6,497 bases of DNA, taken from assembly GCA_025055355.1 (NCBI GenBank), contig JANWYM010000249.1, positions 1-6,497 of the forward strand, in the 5' to 3' direction. The stretch comes from Abditibacteriales bacterium (GTDB taxonomy: Bacteria > Armatimonadota > Abditibacteriia > Abditibacteriales > JANWYM01). How positions within the stretch are numbered: position 1 is the first letter of the stretch; each line of letters begins with the position of its first letter. Below the pieces are notes generated by a model. The model worked only from the letters and a program-made list of their open reading frames with translations. It was not told the origin of the DNA and searched no databases. The position numbers and the translations under genes were made by a program. Shown here one piece after another: positions 1 to 6,052 of this stretch.

Positions 1-1
1 G

Positions 2-913
2 GTTTACTGGAGCGCGGATGAGGTGGAAGCGGAATTAGCGCGGGGGGATCGTCTGCGGGCGGCGGGGCGCCTGGAGGAGGCAGCGGAAGCCTACCAACGC
101 GCCGCTCGACTGGCGCCTCGCGACCCTCGCCCACCGGCTCTGCTCGCCCTCATCGCTTTGTCTCGCCATCAGGTCGCCGCAGCGCAACTGCACCTTACAG
201 AAGTCGTCCGCCGCGATCCTACGAACATTGACGCTTGGCGCAGTCTCGCCGATTTACACGAGCGCGCCCGCGAACTGCCCCAAGCCTTCGCCGCTTATCA
301 GCGCATTACGCAACTCAACCCCCAAGACGCCGGCGCTTGGCGGCAGATGGGCATCTTACACAAGCAAACCGGCGCGGTGGTGCCTGCCCGCATCGCCCTG
401 CGCCGCGCGGCTGAATTGAACCCCGATGACTGGGTGACGCAGTGGCATCTGGGCGATATTTACTTGAAAGAGGGCAAACTGCTTGAGGCGAAGCGGGCGC
501 TTGACCGCGCTCTCGCCCATCGCCCCAATGACCCCACCATTTTGAGCCTATCCGCCTTGGCTACCATGCGACTGGACGCCTCCCCCACGGGATTGGCGCG
601 CGCCGAAAAGCAAATCAACCGAGCGATTGCCCTCTCCCCCAGCGCGTTCGCGCACAAAACGCGGGGGCGCATCTATCTGGCGCAGCGTCGCTACAAGGAG
701 GCGGTGCAGGAGTTCAAAACCGCCCTGCAGATGGAACCGGATGCCGATAACGCTTACGTTTACCTCTCGCAGGCTTACGCTCATCTTGGTCAGACTGCCC
801 TGGCGCGCCAAGCCTCCCGGGAATACAAAGTCCGTCTCGCTGCCCGCATCCGCGACATGGAGGAAAAGTTCCGCCGCTTACAGAACCTGCGTCCTGAAAG
901 CCCACGCTTTTAA
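2..913 (+). CDS. Tetratricopeptide-repeat (TPR) protein, 5' end probably outside the window
   Basis: About 300 residues made almost entirely of TPR helix pairs, a scaffold for protein-protein contacts; partner and pathway cannot be told. Numbering from the GTG at 23, units fall near residues 3-33, 36-66, 69-100, 104-134, 138-168, 172-206, 210-240 and 243-270. They show the usual signature: W/Y near the start, G/A-x-x-Y/H in helix A, and A-x-x-x-F/L plus a closing NP or P-N/D turn, as in NPQDAGAW and NPDDWVTQWHLG. A basic amphipathic tail (about 268-290) closes the protein. No signal peptide or membrane segment is seen. The frame stays open to base 2, and the GTG at 23 has no convincing ribosome-binding site, so the real start is probably upstream and more TPRs or another domain may precede. 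It ends at TAA 911-913, just before an intrinsic terminator, so it is the last gene of its transcript. Confidence 0.85.
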   Translation, partial: VYWSADEVEAELARGDRLRAAGRLEEAAEAYQRAARLAPRDPRPPALLALIALSRHQVAAAQLHLTEVVRRDPTNIDAWRSLADLHERARELPQAFAAYQRITQLNPQDAGAWRQMGILHKQTGAVVPARIALRRAAELNPDDWVTQWHLGDIYLKEGKLLEAKRALDRALAHRPNDPTILSLSALATMRLDASPTGLARAEKQINRAIALSPSAFAHKTRGRIYLAQRRYKEAVQEFKTALQMEPDADNAYVYLSQAYAHLGQTALARQASREYKVRLAARIRDMEEKFRRLQNLRPESPRF

Positions 914-941
914 GGGTGTGCATAAAAACGGTGCTTGACCC

Positions 942-967
942 CTCCCTCAAGAGGAAGGGAGTTTTCT
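942..967 (+). terminator. Rho-independent terminator after the TPR gene
   Basis: A perfect 6-bp stem, CTCCCT (942-947) with AGGGAG (956-961), encloses an 8-base loop and is followed directly by TTTTCT (962-967). It lies 28 bases after the TPR stop codon. It should insulate the TPR transcript from the sulfate genes downstream. Confidence 0.7.
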
Positions 968-1056
968 CCAGCGTTGCTACGACGAGAAGAGCCTCATTTT
1001 AAGGGCAAAAAGCCTCGCAGGGTTGCTCCCATCATTCCATCCCCCTGGGCACTGCC

Positions 1057-1085
1057 TTGAAATCTGGCAGAAATTTGACTAAGAT
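1057..1085 (+). promoter_or_regulatory. Candidate sigma-70-type promoter for cysC-cysH
   Basis: TTGAAA (1057-1062, 5/6 to the -35 consensus) and TAAGAT (1080-1085, 4/6 to the -10 consensus) are 17 bp apart, about 35-40 bp upstream of cysC. The -35 box sits in the loop of a possible small hairpin, CTGCC (1052-1056) with GGCAG (1066-1070), which could be an operator or chance. The rest of the gap from 968 to 1051 shows nothing I can name. This is a consensus match only; the organism's sigma-factor preference is unknown. Confidence 0.45.
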
Positions 1086-1091
1086 TAAAGA

Positions 1092-1117
1092 AAACGGTCA
1101 GGAGGGAAGTGCCGTTT
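1092..1117 (+). promoter_or_regulatory. Hairpin presenting the cysC ribosome-binding site in its loop
   Basis: AAACGG (1092-1097) pairs perfectly with CCGTTT (1112-1117). The 14-base loop contains the strong Shine-Dalgarno AGGAGGG (1100-1106). The cysC ATG follows at 1119, so the linear distance from GGAGG to ATG (13 bases) is longer than usual, and the 3' arm of the stem occupies part of it. There is no other in-frame start nearer the Shine-Dalgarno sequence, and cysC homologues begin at this point, so the ATG is secure. Whether the stem affects translation is inference. Confidence 0.4.
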
Positions 1118-1118
1118 C

Positions 1119-1652
1119 ATGCCCAAAGGTTTTACGTTGTGGTTTACAGGACTGTCCGGCGCTGGCAAGAGCACGCTGGCAGAAGCTGTCGCGCAAGAGT
1201 TGACCAAGCGTGGTAGGAAGTACGATATTTTGGATGGGGACGAGGTGCGCACGCACTTATCTCAAGGCTTGGGGTTTTCAAAGGAGGACCGCGACACGAA
1301 CATCAAGCGCATCGGCTGGGTCGCCAGCAAAATCACCAAGCACGGCGGCATCGCCATTACCGCTGCCATCTCCCCCTACCGCGCCACCCGTGACTGGTGC
1401 CGTGAACTCATCAGCCAAGAGGGCGGTTTCATCGAGGTCTACTGCGCCGCCCCGTTGGAGGTATGCGAGAGGCGCGATGTAAAAGGGCTTTATAAAAAAG
1501 CGCGGGCGGGCGAAATCACCCAGTTCACCGGCATTGATGACCCCTACGAACCGCCGCTCAACCCGGAAATCATCCTCGAAACGCATAAGGAGTCCGTCGC
1601 GGAAAGCACGGCGAAAATCATCCAAACCCTGGAGCGGCTGGGCTACCTGTGA
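1119..1652 (+). CDS. cysC: Adenylyl-sulfate (APS) kinase
   Basis: Phosphorylates APS with ATP at the 3'-OH to give PAPS, the second activation step of assimilatory sulfate metabolism, in the cytoplasm. The 177 residues match the single-domain CysC length. Visible motifs, in order: Walker A GLSGAGKST (11-19); LDGDEVR (38-44), the conserved DGD nucleotide/APS region; FSKEDRDTNIKRIG (53-66), the conserved RxxNIxRIG block; the APS-binding segment ISPYRATRD (84-92); and the KGLYKKARAGEI...FTGIDDPYEPP lid region (122-145). No ATP sulfurylase domain is fused to it. The start is the ATG behind a strong AGGAGG and just before the family's G-F-T-x-W-F-T opening. cysH follows 100 bp downstream on the same strand with no terminator between, so co-transcription is likely. 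A stand-alone cysC can also feed sulfotransferases, but the cysH neighbour argues for sulfate assimilation. Confidence 0.95.
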   Translation: MPKGFTLWFTGLSGAGKSTLAEAVAQELTKRGRKYDILDGDEVRTHLSQGLGFSKEDRDTNIKRIGWVASKITKHGGIAITAAISPYRATRDWCRELISQEGGFIEVYCAAPLEVCERRDVKGLYKKARAGEITQFTGIDDPYEPPLNPEIILETHKESVAESTAKIIQTLERLGYL

Positions 1653-1656
1653 GAAA

Positions 1657-1752
1657 CGTTAGCACGTTGGCAGGTTGACAGGTTAGCAGTTTAGCAGGTT
1701 CCAACGCGCTAACGTTCCAACATTTCAACGTGCCAACGTGCCAACGCCAATC
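1657..1752. repeat. Array of twelve degenerate 8-bp repeats filling the cysC-cysH gap
   Basis: From 5 bases after the cysC stop to the base before the cysH ATG, the sequence parses into exactly twelve consecutive octamers with no insertion or deletion. Units 1-5 are of the form (c/g)gtt(a/g)(g/a)ca, for example CGTTAGCA at 1657 and CGTTGGCA at 1665. Units 6-11 are of the reverse-complement type (NNNNCCAA/CTAA/TCAA), for example CGTTCCAA at 1713 and CGTGCCAA at 1729 and 1737. Unit 12 at 1745 is imperfect. The orientation switch lies near 1701, so the array could fold as a long imperfect hairpin pairing 1657 with 1746. A second array of the same family lies at 6334-6381. No function is known to me; it occupies the leader of cysH. 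Confidence 0.85.
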
Positions 1753-2514
1753 ATGACATCGTTCTCTCCTCAACAAATCGAGTCTATCTCTCTCTCCTTC
1801 GAGCGCGCTGAACCGTTGGAGATTCTACGCTGGGCGTGGGAGACGTTTGGCACGCGCGCGGCGTTTGGGACGAGTTTTCAGGGTGCTGGGTTGGTGGCGA
1901 TGGATATCGCTTACCGACACGGCTTGCGCTTTCCCCTTTTCACGATTGACACCGGGCTGCTATTCCCCGAAACGCTGGAACTCAAGCGCAAAATTGAGGA
2001 GCGCCTCGGCGTGGAGATTGAATCGCTCACTCCCGAACTGACCGTTGAGCAGCAAGCCGAAGTCTACGGCGCGGAACTGTGGAAGCGCGACCCCGACCAT
2101 TGCTGCTACATGCGCAAGGTTGAACCACTGCAAAAGAAACTCGCTCACTTAGACGCCTGGATTACGGGGCTGCGCCGCGAGCAGAGTGAAACACGACAGA
2201 GTATCGGCATCGTGGAACTCTACGAGTTCGATGAGGCAACAGGCAAAAACATCGTCAAAATCAACCCGATGTCGAACTGGTCGCGGGCGCAGGTGTGGGA
2301 TTACATCAAGCAGAACAATCTCCCCTACCATCCCCTGCACGATTTAGGCTACCGCAGCATCGGCTGCGTCCCTTGCACCCGTCCCGTTGGCGAAGGTGAC
2401 AGCGAGCGCGCTGGGCGCTGGACGGGGTTCAACAAAACGGAATGCGGGCTGCATACGTTCATGAAGAAGAGAGAAGTGTTAGGGAGGACCAACACTGTCA
2501 ACGGCTCACGGTAA
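1753..2514 (+). CDS. cysH: Phosphoadenylyl-/adenylyl-sulfate reductase, Fe-S type
   Basis: Reduces PAPS and/or APS to sulfite with thioredoxin as donor, after CysC in the assimilatory pathway. From the ATG at 1753 it has 253 residues, normal for CysH. It shows the PP-loop ATP-pyrophosphatase-like fold: FGTSFQGAGLV (about 38-48), the IDTGLLFPET block (65-74) and ITGLRREQSETR (137-148). The iron-sulfur cysteines are present as HCCYMRK (Cys117, Cys118) and GCVPC (Cys205, Cys208). The catalytic tail cysteine is in ECGLH (Cys231). The CC/CxxC set is the APS-reductase or Bacillus-type signature, lacking in the E. coli PAPS reductase, so substrate preference is open although cysC is adjacent. I chose ATG 1753 because the GTG at 1738 lies inside the octamer array and adds only five residues. 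No Shine-Dalgarno precedes either start. The gene ends 75 bp from the convergent nuclease gene; only weak 4-bp hairpins lie in that gap. Confidence 0.93.
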   Translation: MTSFSPQQIESISLSFERAEPLEILRWAWETFGTRAAFGTSFQGAGLVAMDIAYRHGLRFPLFTIDTGLLFPETLELKRKIEERLGVEIESLTPELTVEQQAEVYGAELWKRDPDHCCYMRKVEPLQKKLAHLDAWITGLRREQSETRQSIGIVELYEFDEATGKNIVKINPMSNWSRAQVWDYIKQNNLPYHPLHDLGYRSIGCVPCTRPVGEGDSERAGRWTGFNKTECGLHTFMKKREVLGRTNTVNGSR

Positions 2515-2589
2515 CAAATGAAACGAACGTCGTTGGCTCTGGTCGAAGGGTCATCCCTCCCATCCGTTATCGTCATCCATTCGGAGTGT

Positions 2590-3819
2590 TCATCGCTCAT
2601 CCTTCAATTCTTCCTCCAACTTGCGCGCATACGCCTTCAATTCCTCCGCGAACGGTTGGAGTTCTTCGTGCTGCTGAATGTAAAGGTCAAACGCCTCTTG
2701 CCATCCCATCGTCTCCGTCAACTCGGCGACGCGTGTGCTGCGGCGCTGCGCAGCGACGCGGGGCATGACGTAGGCGACGTGATGTGCTGGGCGCAACGCT
2801 TCCTGCACGCGGCGCAGGTTCAACCCACTCGCCTTCTCCTGCGAGATGCCGTAGATGACGCGCACGATGGCGTCCTGAATGTCGTATTTCTCAATCTCGC
2901 TCAGTATGACGGCAGTGGGGTCGTCCGCGTCATCGGGGACGCTCACGTCAATGGTGACGAACGGACGGCTGGGCGTGCGGATGAATTCGTAAGTGGCGTT
3001 GCCTTTTTCCAGATGCACGAGGCAAAAGCCCTTCGTGTCGTGCTCCTCTGTGAAATCCACACGCTCGATGCTGCCAGAGTAAACGACGTGCGGGTGTCCC
3101 GTCGGATTGAGGTCTTGGTGTTTGTGCAGATGCCCTAACGCTACGTAGTCAAACGCTGAGTGCGCCAGCGTGCTTGTGAGAAACAGGGGGTCGCGTCCCA
3201 ATACCGCCGTGCGCTCCGAACCGGAAAACTTCCCCTCCATCGCCGTCACGTGCGCCGCCAGAATCGCCGGCAACTGCGGGTCGAGTTCCTCCGCCCACCC
3301 CTCGATCTGCTCGGCGCAGATGCTCACTATGCGCTCGTTCAGGGCGTTCTCGTCCAGACGGCGATATTCGTCCCGCGTTAGCAGCATACTCCGATGCGGC
3401 CACGGCAGGCAGGCAATCTGCACTACCCCGCTTTTCGTTTCAATGACCTTCAACTCCGGCTTGGAGACGACCACCACGTGTGGCACATTCAGCACGCCGA
3501 AGATGTCAATCGCCGACGCCCGCCCGAAGGCAACCGGTACGTCGTGGTTGCCCGCCAACAGGAGGGTCGGAATCTTTGCTACGCTGAGGCGGCACACCTG
3601 CTCAGCAAACAGGCGTTGATGCGTGGGGTTCGGGTCAGCGCTGCGGTAGGCGTCGCCCACAAACAGCACGAGGTCTACTTCGCGCTCAATTGCAAAGTCC
3701 ACGACGAACGCCAGCGACTTCACGAAATCCCTCAGCCGTGTGTTCAATCCCGTCGCGGGGTCCAACTTGCCATAGGTTTCGATGCCGATATGAACGTCAG
3801 CGAAGTGGAGGACTTTCAT
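2590..3819 (-). CDS. sbcD: SbcD/Mre11-type DNA repair exonuclease (metallophosphoesterase)
   Basis: Nuclease subunit of an SbcCD/Mre11-Rad50-like complex that processes DNA ends and hairpins; cytoplasmic, Mn-dependent in the family. From the ATG at 3819 it has 409 residues, the usual SbcD length. Calcineurin-like motifs are complete: ADVHIG (Asp8, His10), VGDAYR (Asp56), GNHD (Asn91, His92), AAHVT (His190) and GHLHKH (His230, His232). The segment after about residue 280 is the capping/SbcC-contact region, ending in a charged helical tail (about 375-409, EELKAYARKLEEELKDE). The start was chosen because MKVLHFADVHIG is the family's N-terminus. A GTG at 3849 would add ten residues without homology-like character, and neither start has a good ribosome-binding site. 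It converges on cysH. No sbcC/rad50 gene is in the window; its upstream side is interrupted by the cloverleaf element and the IS, so a partner may have been separated. Confidence 0.92.
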   Translation of the reverse strand: MKVLHFADVHIGIETYGKLDPATGLNTRLRDFVKSLAFVVDFAIEREVDLVLFVGDAYRSADPNPTHQRLFAEQVCRLSVAKIPTLLLAGNHDVPVAFGRASAIDIFGVLNVPHVVVVSKPELKVIETKSGVVQIACLPWPHRSMLLTRDEYRRLDENALNERIVSICAEQIEGWAEELDPQLPAILAAHVTAMEGKFSGSERTAVLGRDPLFLTSTLAHSAFDYVALGHLHKHQDLNPTGHPHVVYSGSIERVDFTEEHDTKGFCLVHLEKGNATYEFIRTPSRPFVTIDVSVPDDADDPTAVILSEIEKYDIQDAIVRVIYGISQEKASGLNLRRVQEALRPAHHVAYVMPRVAAQRRSTRVAELTETMGWQEAFDLYIQQHEELQPFAEELKAYARKLEEELKDER

Positions 3820-3859
3820 TGCTCGTTCAGCCTGGGTCTGTGACCGCACTTACTACAAC

Positions 3860-3910
3860 GTAGCGTAGGCTTCCAGCCTGCATAAAATGCCGACAGGATG
3901 TCGTCGCTGC
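3860..3910. repeat. 51-bp cloverleaf-forming palindromic element (REP-like)
   Basis: Nearly every base can be placed in a four-way structure. The outer stem is GTAGCG (3860-3865) with CGCTGC (3905-3910), six pairs including one G-T wobble. Inside are three back-to-back hairpins, each with a 3-base loop: AGGCT (3867-3871) with AGCCT (3875-3879); GCAT (3880-3883) with ATGC (3887-3890); CGACA (3891-3895) with TGTCG (3899-3903). Only T3866 and T3904 are unpaired at the junction. It lies 40 bp upstream of the nuclease ATG and at the left boundary of the IS. It resembles dispersed REP/BIME-type intergenic repeats, but copy number cannot be seen from one window. Confidence 0.65.
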
Positions 3911-3915
3911 CTTGA

Positions 3916-3927
3916 CAGATACCCAGT
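3916..3927 (+). repeat. Left terminal inverted repeat of the IS
   Basis: CAGATACCCAGT is the exact reverse complement of 4891-4902. It lies 73 bp before the transposase start codon. Confidence 0.85.
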
Positions 3928-3999
3928 CTTGAAAAAACGGTTGCCTTGTACAAGAATAGAGTAGACACCATCTCCACCTTGCTCTGGAGGGAACCGACA

Positions 4000-4902
4000 G
4001 TGAAAGTTTACCATGATTTGCAGACCTTTGCCAACCCGTTTATCGGCTCCTGGCGCAAAACCCGACGCCTCAACACCTTGCTATTAATGTGGGCGATCCT
4101 GCGCGTGCGCACCTGTTGCCTCGCCCAACTGGCACGCGCTCTCCCCGCCCCAAAAAGGTCCAATACCGCCGCAAGCGCTTCTGGCGTTTCCTCGACGACG
4201 CGGGTGCCATCAAACCAGCCTGCTTCTGGCGGCAGAGTGGTGGTTGGATGGTGGAGCAGTTCGCCCACCGCCCCCACTTGGTCATCGCCTTGAACGCCCT
4301 CCCGAAAAGCCAACCGCCACGGGAAGGGGAGTTCCTCAAGGAGTTGCTCCAGGGACTGCCCCGCGAGCGCAAAAGCCTCATTGGGAGGGCGGATCGGGGC
4401 TATGCCCGCCCCTAACTGCTCCAGTGGCTGAAAAAGCCTCAGGTGCCGTTTGTCATCCGGCTGCTTGGCAACTATCGGGTGAAGGGACGCCCCTACACGG
4501 GGAAACTCAACCAGATACCGCTGCGCAAGGGGCAGGCCGTGTGGTGGGCGGGGGAGGAAGAGCCGTGGCATTTGGCGACCAACCGGCCTGTGGAGCAGGA
4601 AGTGCGGAGCTTTTATCGGCAACGGAGGCGGATTGAGCAAGCGTTTCGGGATGGCACAATTCATTTCAAGGTGGGGGCGTTGAAGCGGTAGGAGAACCGA
4701 GAACATGTGGAGAGAATGTTGGCGGTGCTGACGCTGGTGCTGCTGTTTGTGGCGTGGTTGGGGTGGCGGTGGCTGTTGGTAGGCTGGGCGGAGCAGCAGC
4801 AGGTGTGGGGGGAGTTGAGTGATGTGAGTGTGGTGTTGGCTTACATTGATGAGCGACGGAATCACCTGCTTGCACCCCCATGCACCTGGAACTGGGTATC
4901 TG
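4000..4902 (+). pseudogene. IS4-like DDE transposase, disrupted by frameshift and nonsense mutations
   Basis: Translation would start at GTG 4000, nine bases after GGAGG (3986-3990). The N-terminus reads VKVYHDLQTFANPF and continues to about 4150 (LARALPAPKR). The reading then continues in another frame (YRRKRFWRFLDDAG) after an apparent one-base loss at the A run 4152-4156. In that frame TAA 4413-4415 interrupts ADRGYARP/LLQWLKK, and TAG 4689-4691 interrupts VGALKR/ENREHVERML. ADRGY carries the second catalytic Asp, and YRQRRRIEQAFRD fits the Y-x2-R-x3-E signature with the catalytic Glu; the following Lys position is Thr. The strand expected to hold the first Asp is abruptly joined to the ALPKSQPPREGEFL segment near 4290, suggesting an internal deletion. 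A hydrophobic tail (LAVLTLVLLFVAWLGW) follows, and the last frame runs through the right inverted repeat. The enzyme must be inactive. Confidence 0.85.
4891..4902 (-). repeat. Right terminal inverted repeat of the IS
   Basis: ACTGGGTATCTG is the exact reverse complement of 3916-3927. A stop (TAA 4904-4906) lies just outside in one of the frames not used by the recognisable transposase tail. Confidence 0.85.
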
Positions 4903-4939
4903 TTAAGTCTTCGGTGGGAAAAAAGGAACGGGATCGTGT

Positions 4940-6052
4940 ATGCAACTACTATGGAAGCGGATAGCTATGTTTCCGAATGGCCGCACTATGGCGGTCCTCC
5001 AAACCCAACGGGACGTTGCCCTCTTAGATCAAGTCACGACCGCCCCTATCATGGCACTCCGCGTGCTCGTTGGAGAGGGAGGCTTTGTGCATGCCCTATC
5101 GCCCCACCCAGATGCAGGCTACTTAGCATTAGGTGTGACTTGGCTGCCAACACTGCTGCGAGCGCGCCATGCTATCCATTTCGACGACACTTCGGAACAG
5201 AATATACTCTCTGAGATCTACCTGGTTGAGTTATCAACTGCCAAAGCCCACCTTATCTATTACTCCCCCTTGGCGAGATTAGGTTTTTGGCATCCTCTGC
5301 GTGATATTCATATCTTTGAACCGTCCGACGGGCAGTTAAAGGTGATGCGCATCAGCCCGGAAGGGACATTGAATGATTCCAACATGCACCGTGTTCCTGC
5401 ATATCAGGGTACGCCTCTCTATGCCGTGCCGATGGACAAGCAAGGCTCTCTTTGTTACATCGATGGCAGTAGTTTATGTACATACAACCTGCAAAGCCAT
5501 GAGTTCCAGACTCTAATGAGTGGCTTAGTTGGGCTTCATCTGGAGGCATCCTCGGCATTTGCAATTCTTTTTATCGGTTGTCGCTATACATGCAGAACTG
5601 TGTCAACCTGGGACGTATGCAACTTTCTGCGGAGTTTGCACACGCATAAAAGAGATAACCACGAAAGACGAACCTCTCTTATAGCATTTGCGCCAGGGGA
5701 TAAGAATCCGCGGTTTTGCCCCCTGGATAAAGTAGTTGACGCTACTTGGGTGAGGGAAGCAGAAGTAGCGATCCTGTTTCAAGACAACGCGGGCGTGAGG
5801 TTAGCATTTTGGGATATACACAGGGCAAAAACGACCATATCTCCGCTATGCTTAGATTCCAGAATAGCGTTCCGTATTGCTCGTTTAGAGGGTTCAGGAA
5901 ATTTTGCCCTTCTAAACAAAGACTTGACGCACTTAACTGTCATAAGTCCTTGGTTAGATCACAAAGTTCTGACTATAGCAAACCTACGGGAGAAAAGCCG
6001 AATTATGATTAAACAGCCACGAGCAGAATCCATCCGGACAGTCAGACTATAA
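4940..6052 (+). CDS. Hypothetical protein with beta-propeller-like repeats, possibly truncated
   Basis: I do not recognise a named family. The 370 residues show repeated short beta-strand pairs with a polar turn, as in WD40/TolB-like propellers: MFPNGRTMAVLQTQRDVALLD (from residue 10), ALSPHPDAGYLALGV (52-66), EIYLVELSTAKAHLI (92-106), SLCYIDGSSLCTYNL (170-184), AEVAILFQDNAGVRLAFWDI (from 274) and LTHLTVISPW (329-338). No signal peptide or membrane helix is seen. Seven cysteines are scattered through it. AAGGAACGGGA (4923-4933) could serve as ribosome-binding site for ATG 4940; ATG 4967 (residue 10) is an alternative. Base composition is visibly more AT-rich and codon use less GC-biased than in the sulfate and nuclease genes, suggesting transfer. 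It begins only about 35 bp beyond the IS, so the true N-terminus may have been lost. The stop at 6050-6052 is followed in the same frame by unrelated YD-repeat sequence. It may be a relict rather than a working gene. Confidence 0.6.
   Translation: MQLLWKRIAMFPNGRTMAVLQTQRDVALLDQVTTAPIMALRVLVGEGGFVHALSPHPDAGYLALGVTWLPTLLRARHAIHFDDTSEQNILSEIYLVELSTAKAHLIYYSPLARLGFWHPLRDIHIFEPSDGQLKVMRISPEGTLNDSNMHRVPAYQGTPLYAVPMDKQGSLCYIDGSSLCTYNLQSHEFQTLMSGLVGLHLEASSAFAILFIGCRYTCRTVSTWDVCNFLRSLHTHKRDNHERRTSLIAFAPGDKNPRFCPLDKVVDATWVREAEVAILFQDNAGVRLAFWDIHRAKTTISPLCLDSRIAFRIARLEGSGNFALLNKDLTHLTVISPWLDHKVLTIANLREKSRIMIKQPRAESIRTVRL

Larger units (their letters stand above)
3916..4902 (+). mobile_element. Degenerate IS4-like insertion sequence, about 1 kb
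   Basis: Perfect 12-bp terminal inverted repeats, CAGATACCCAGT (3916-3927) and ACTGGGTATCTG (4891-4902), enclose one transposase reading path in the expected orientation. The match extends outward to 16 of 17 bases if CTTGA (3911-3915) and TTAAG (4903-4907) are counted, giving an alternative extent of 3911-4907. Those flanks could instead be a decayed 4-bp target duplication (TTGA versus TTAA). I cannot decide between the two. The element is about 990 bp, short for an IS4-family member, in keeping with an internal deletion. It separates the nuclease gene from the AT-rich reading frame at 4940. Confidence 0.85.

Noticed and set aside
1278..1625. 115-codon - strand open frame within cysC
   Set aside because: It is antisense to a gene with unambiguous Walker A and APS-binding motifs, and has no independent support.
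1738..1740. GTG start for cysH
   Set aside because: It lies within an octamer repeat unit, has no ribosome-binding site and adds only MPTPI before the ATG at 1753.
1657..1752. Possible CRISPR array or binding-site iterons
   Set aside because: The period is 8 bp with no spacers and no long identical repeats, and the orientation changes; no cas or replication gene is near.
2515..2589. Bidirectional terminator between cysH and the nuclease gene
   Set aside because: Only 4-bp stems are visible (AGGG/CCCT and ACGA/TCGT) with no T run, so no terminator is called.
2518..3843. Several + strand open frames of 73-206 codons opposite the nuclease gene
   Set aside because: The - strand encodes a complete SbcD-like protein with all metal-binding motifs; the + frames have no motif and arise from codon-bias mirroring.
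3860..3910. tRNA gene (cloverleaf shape)
   Set aside because: It is only 51 bases with triloops, and has no anticodon-arm geometry, TTC-loop or conserved tRNA bases.
4008..4865. 285-codon open frame on the - strand opposite the transposase
   Set aside because: It is low-complexity Pro/His/Gln-rich protein antisense to a recognisable transposase with conserved catalytic motifs on the + strand.
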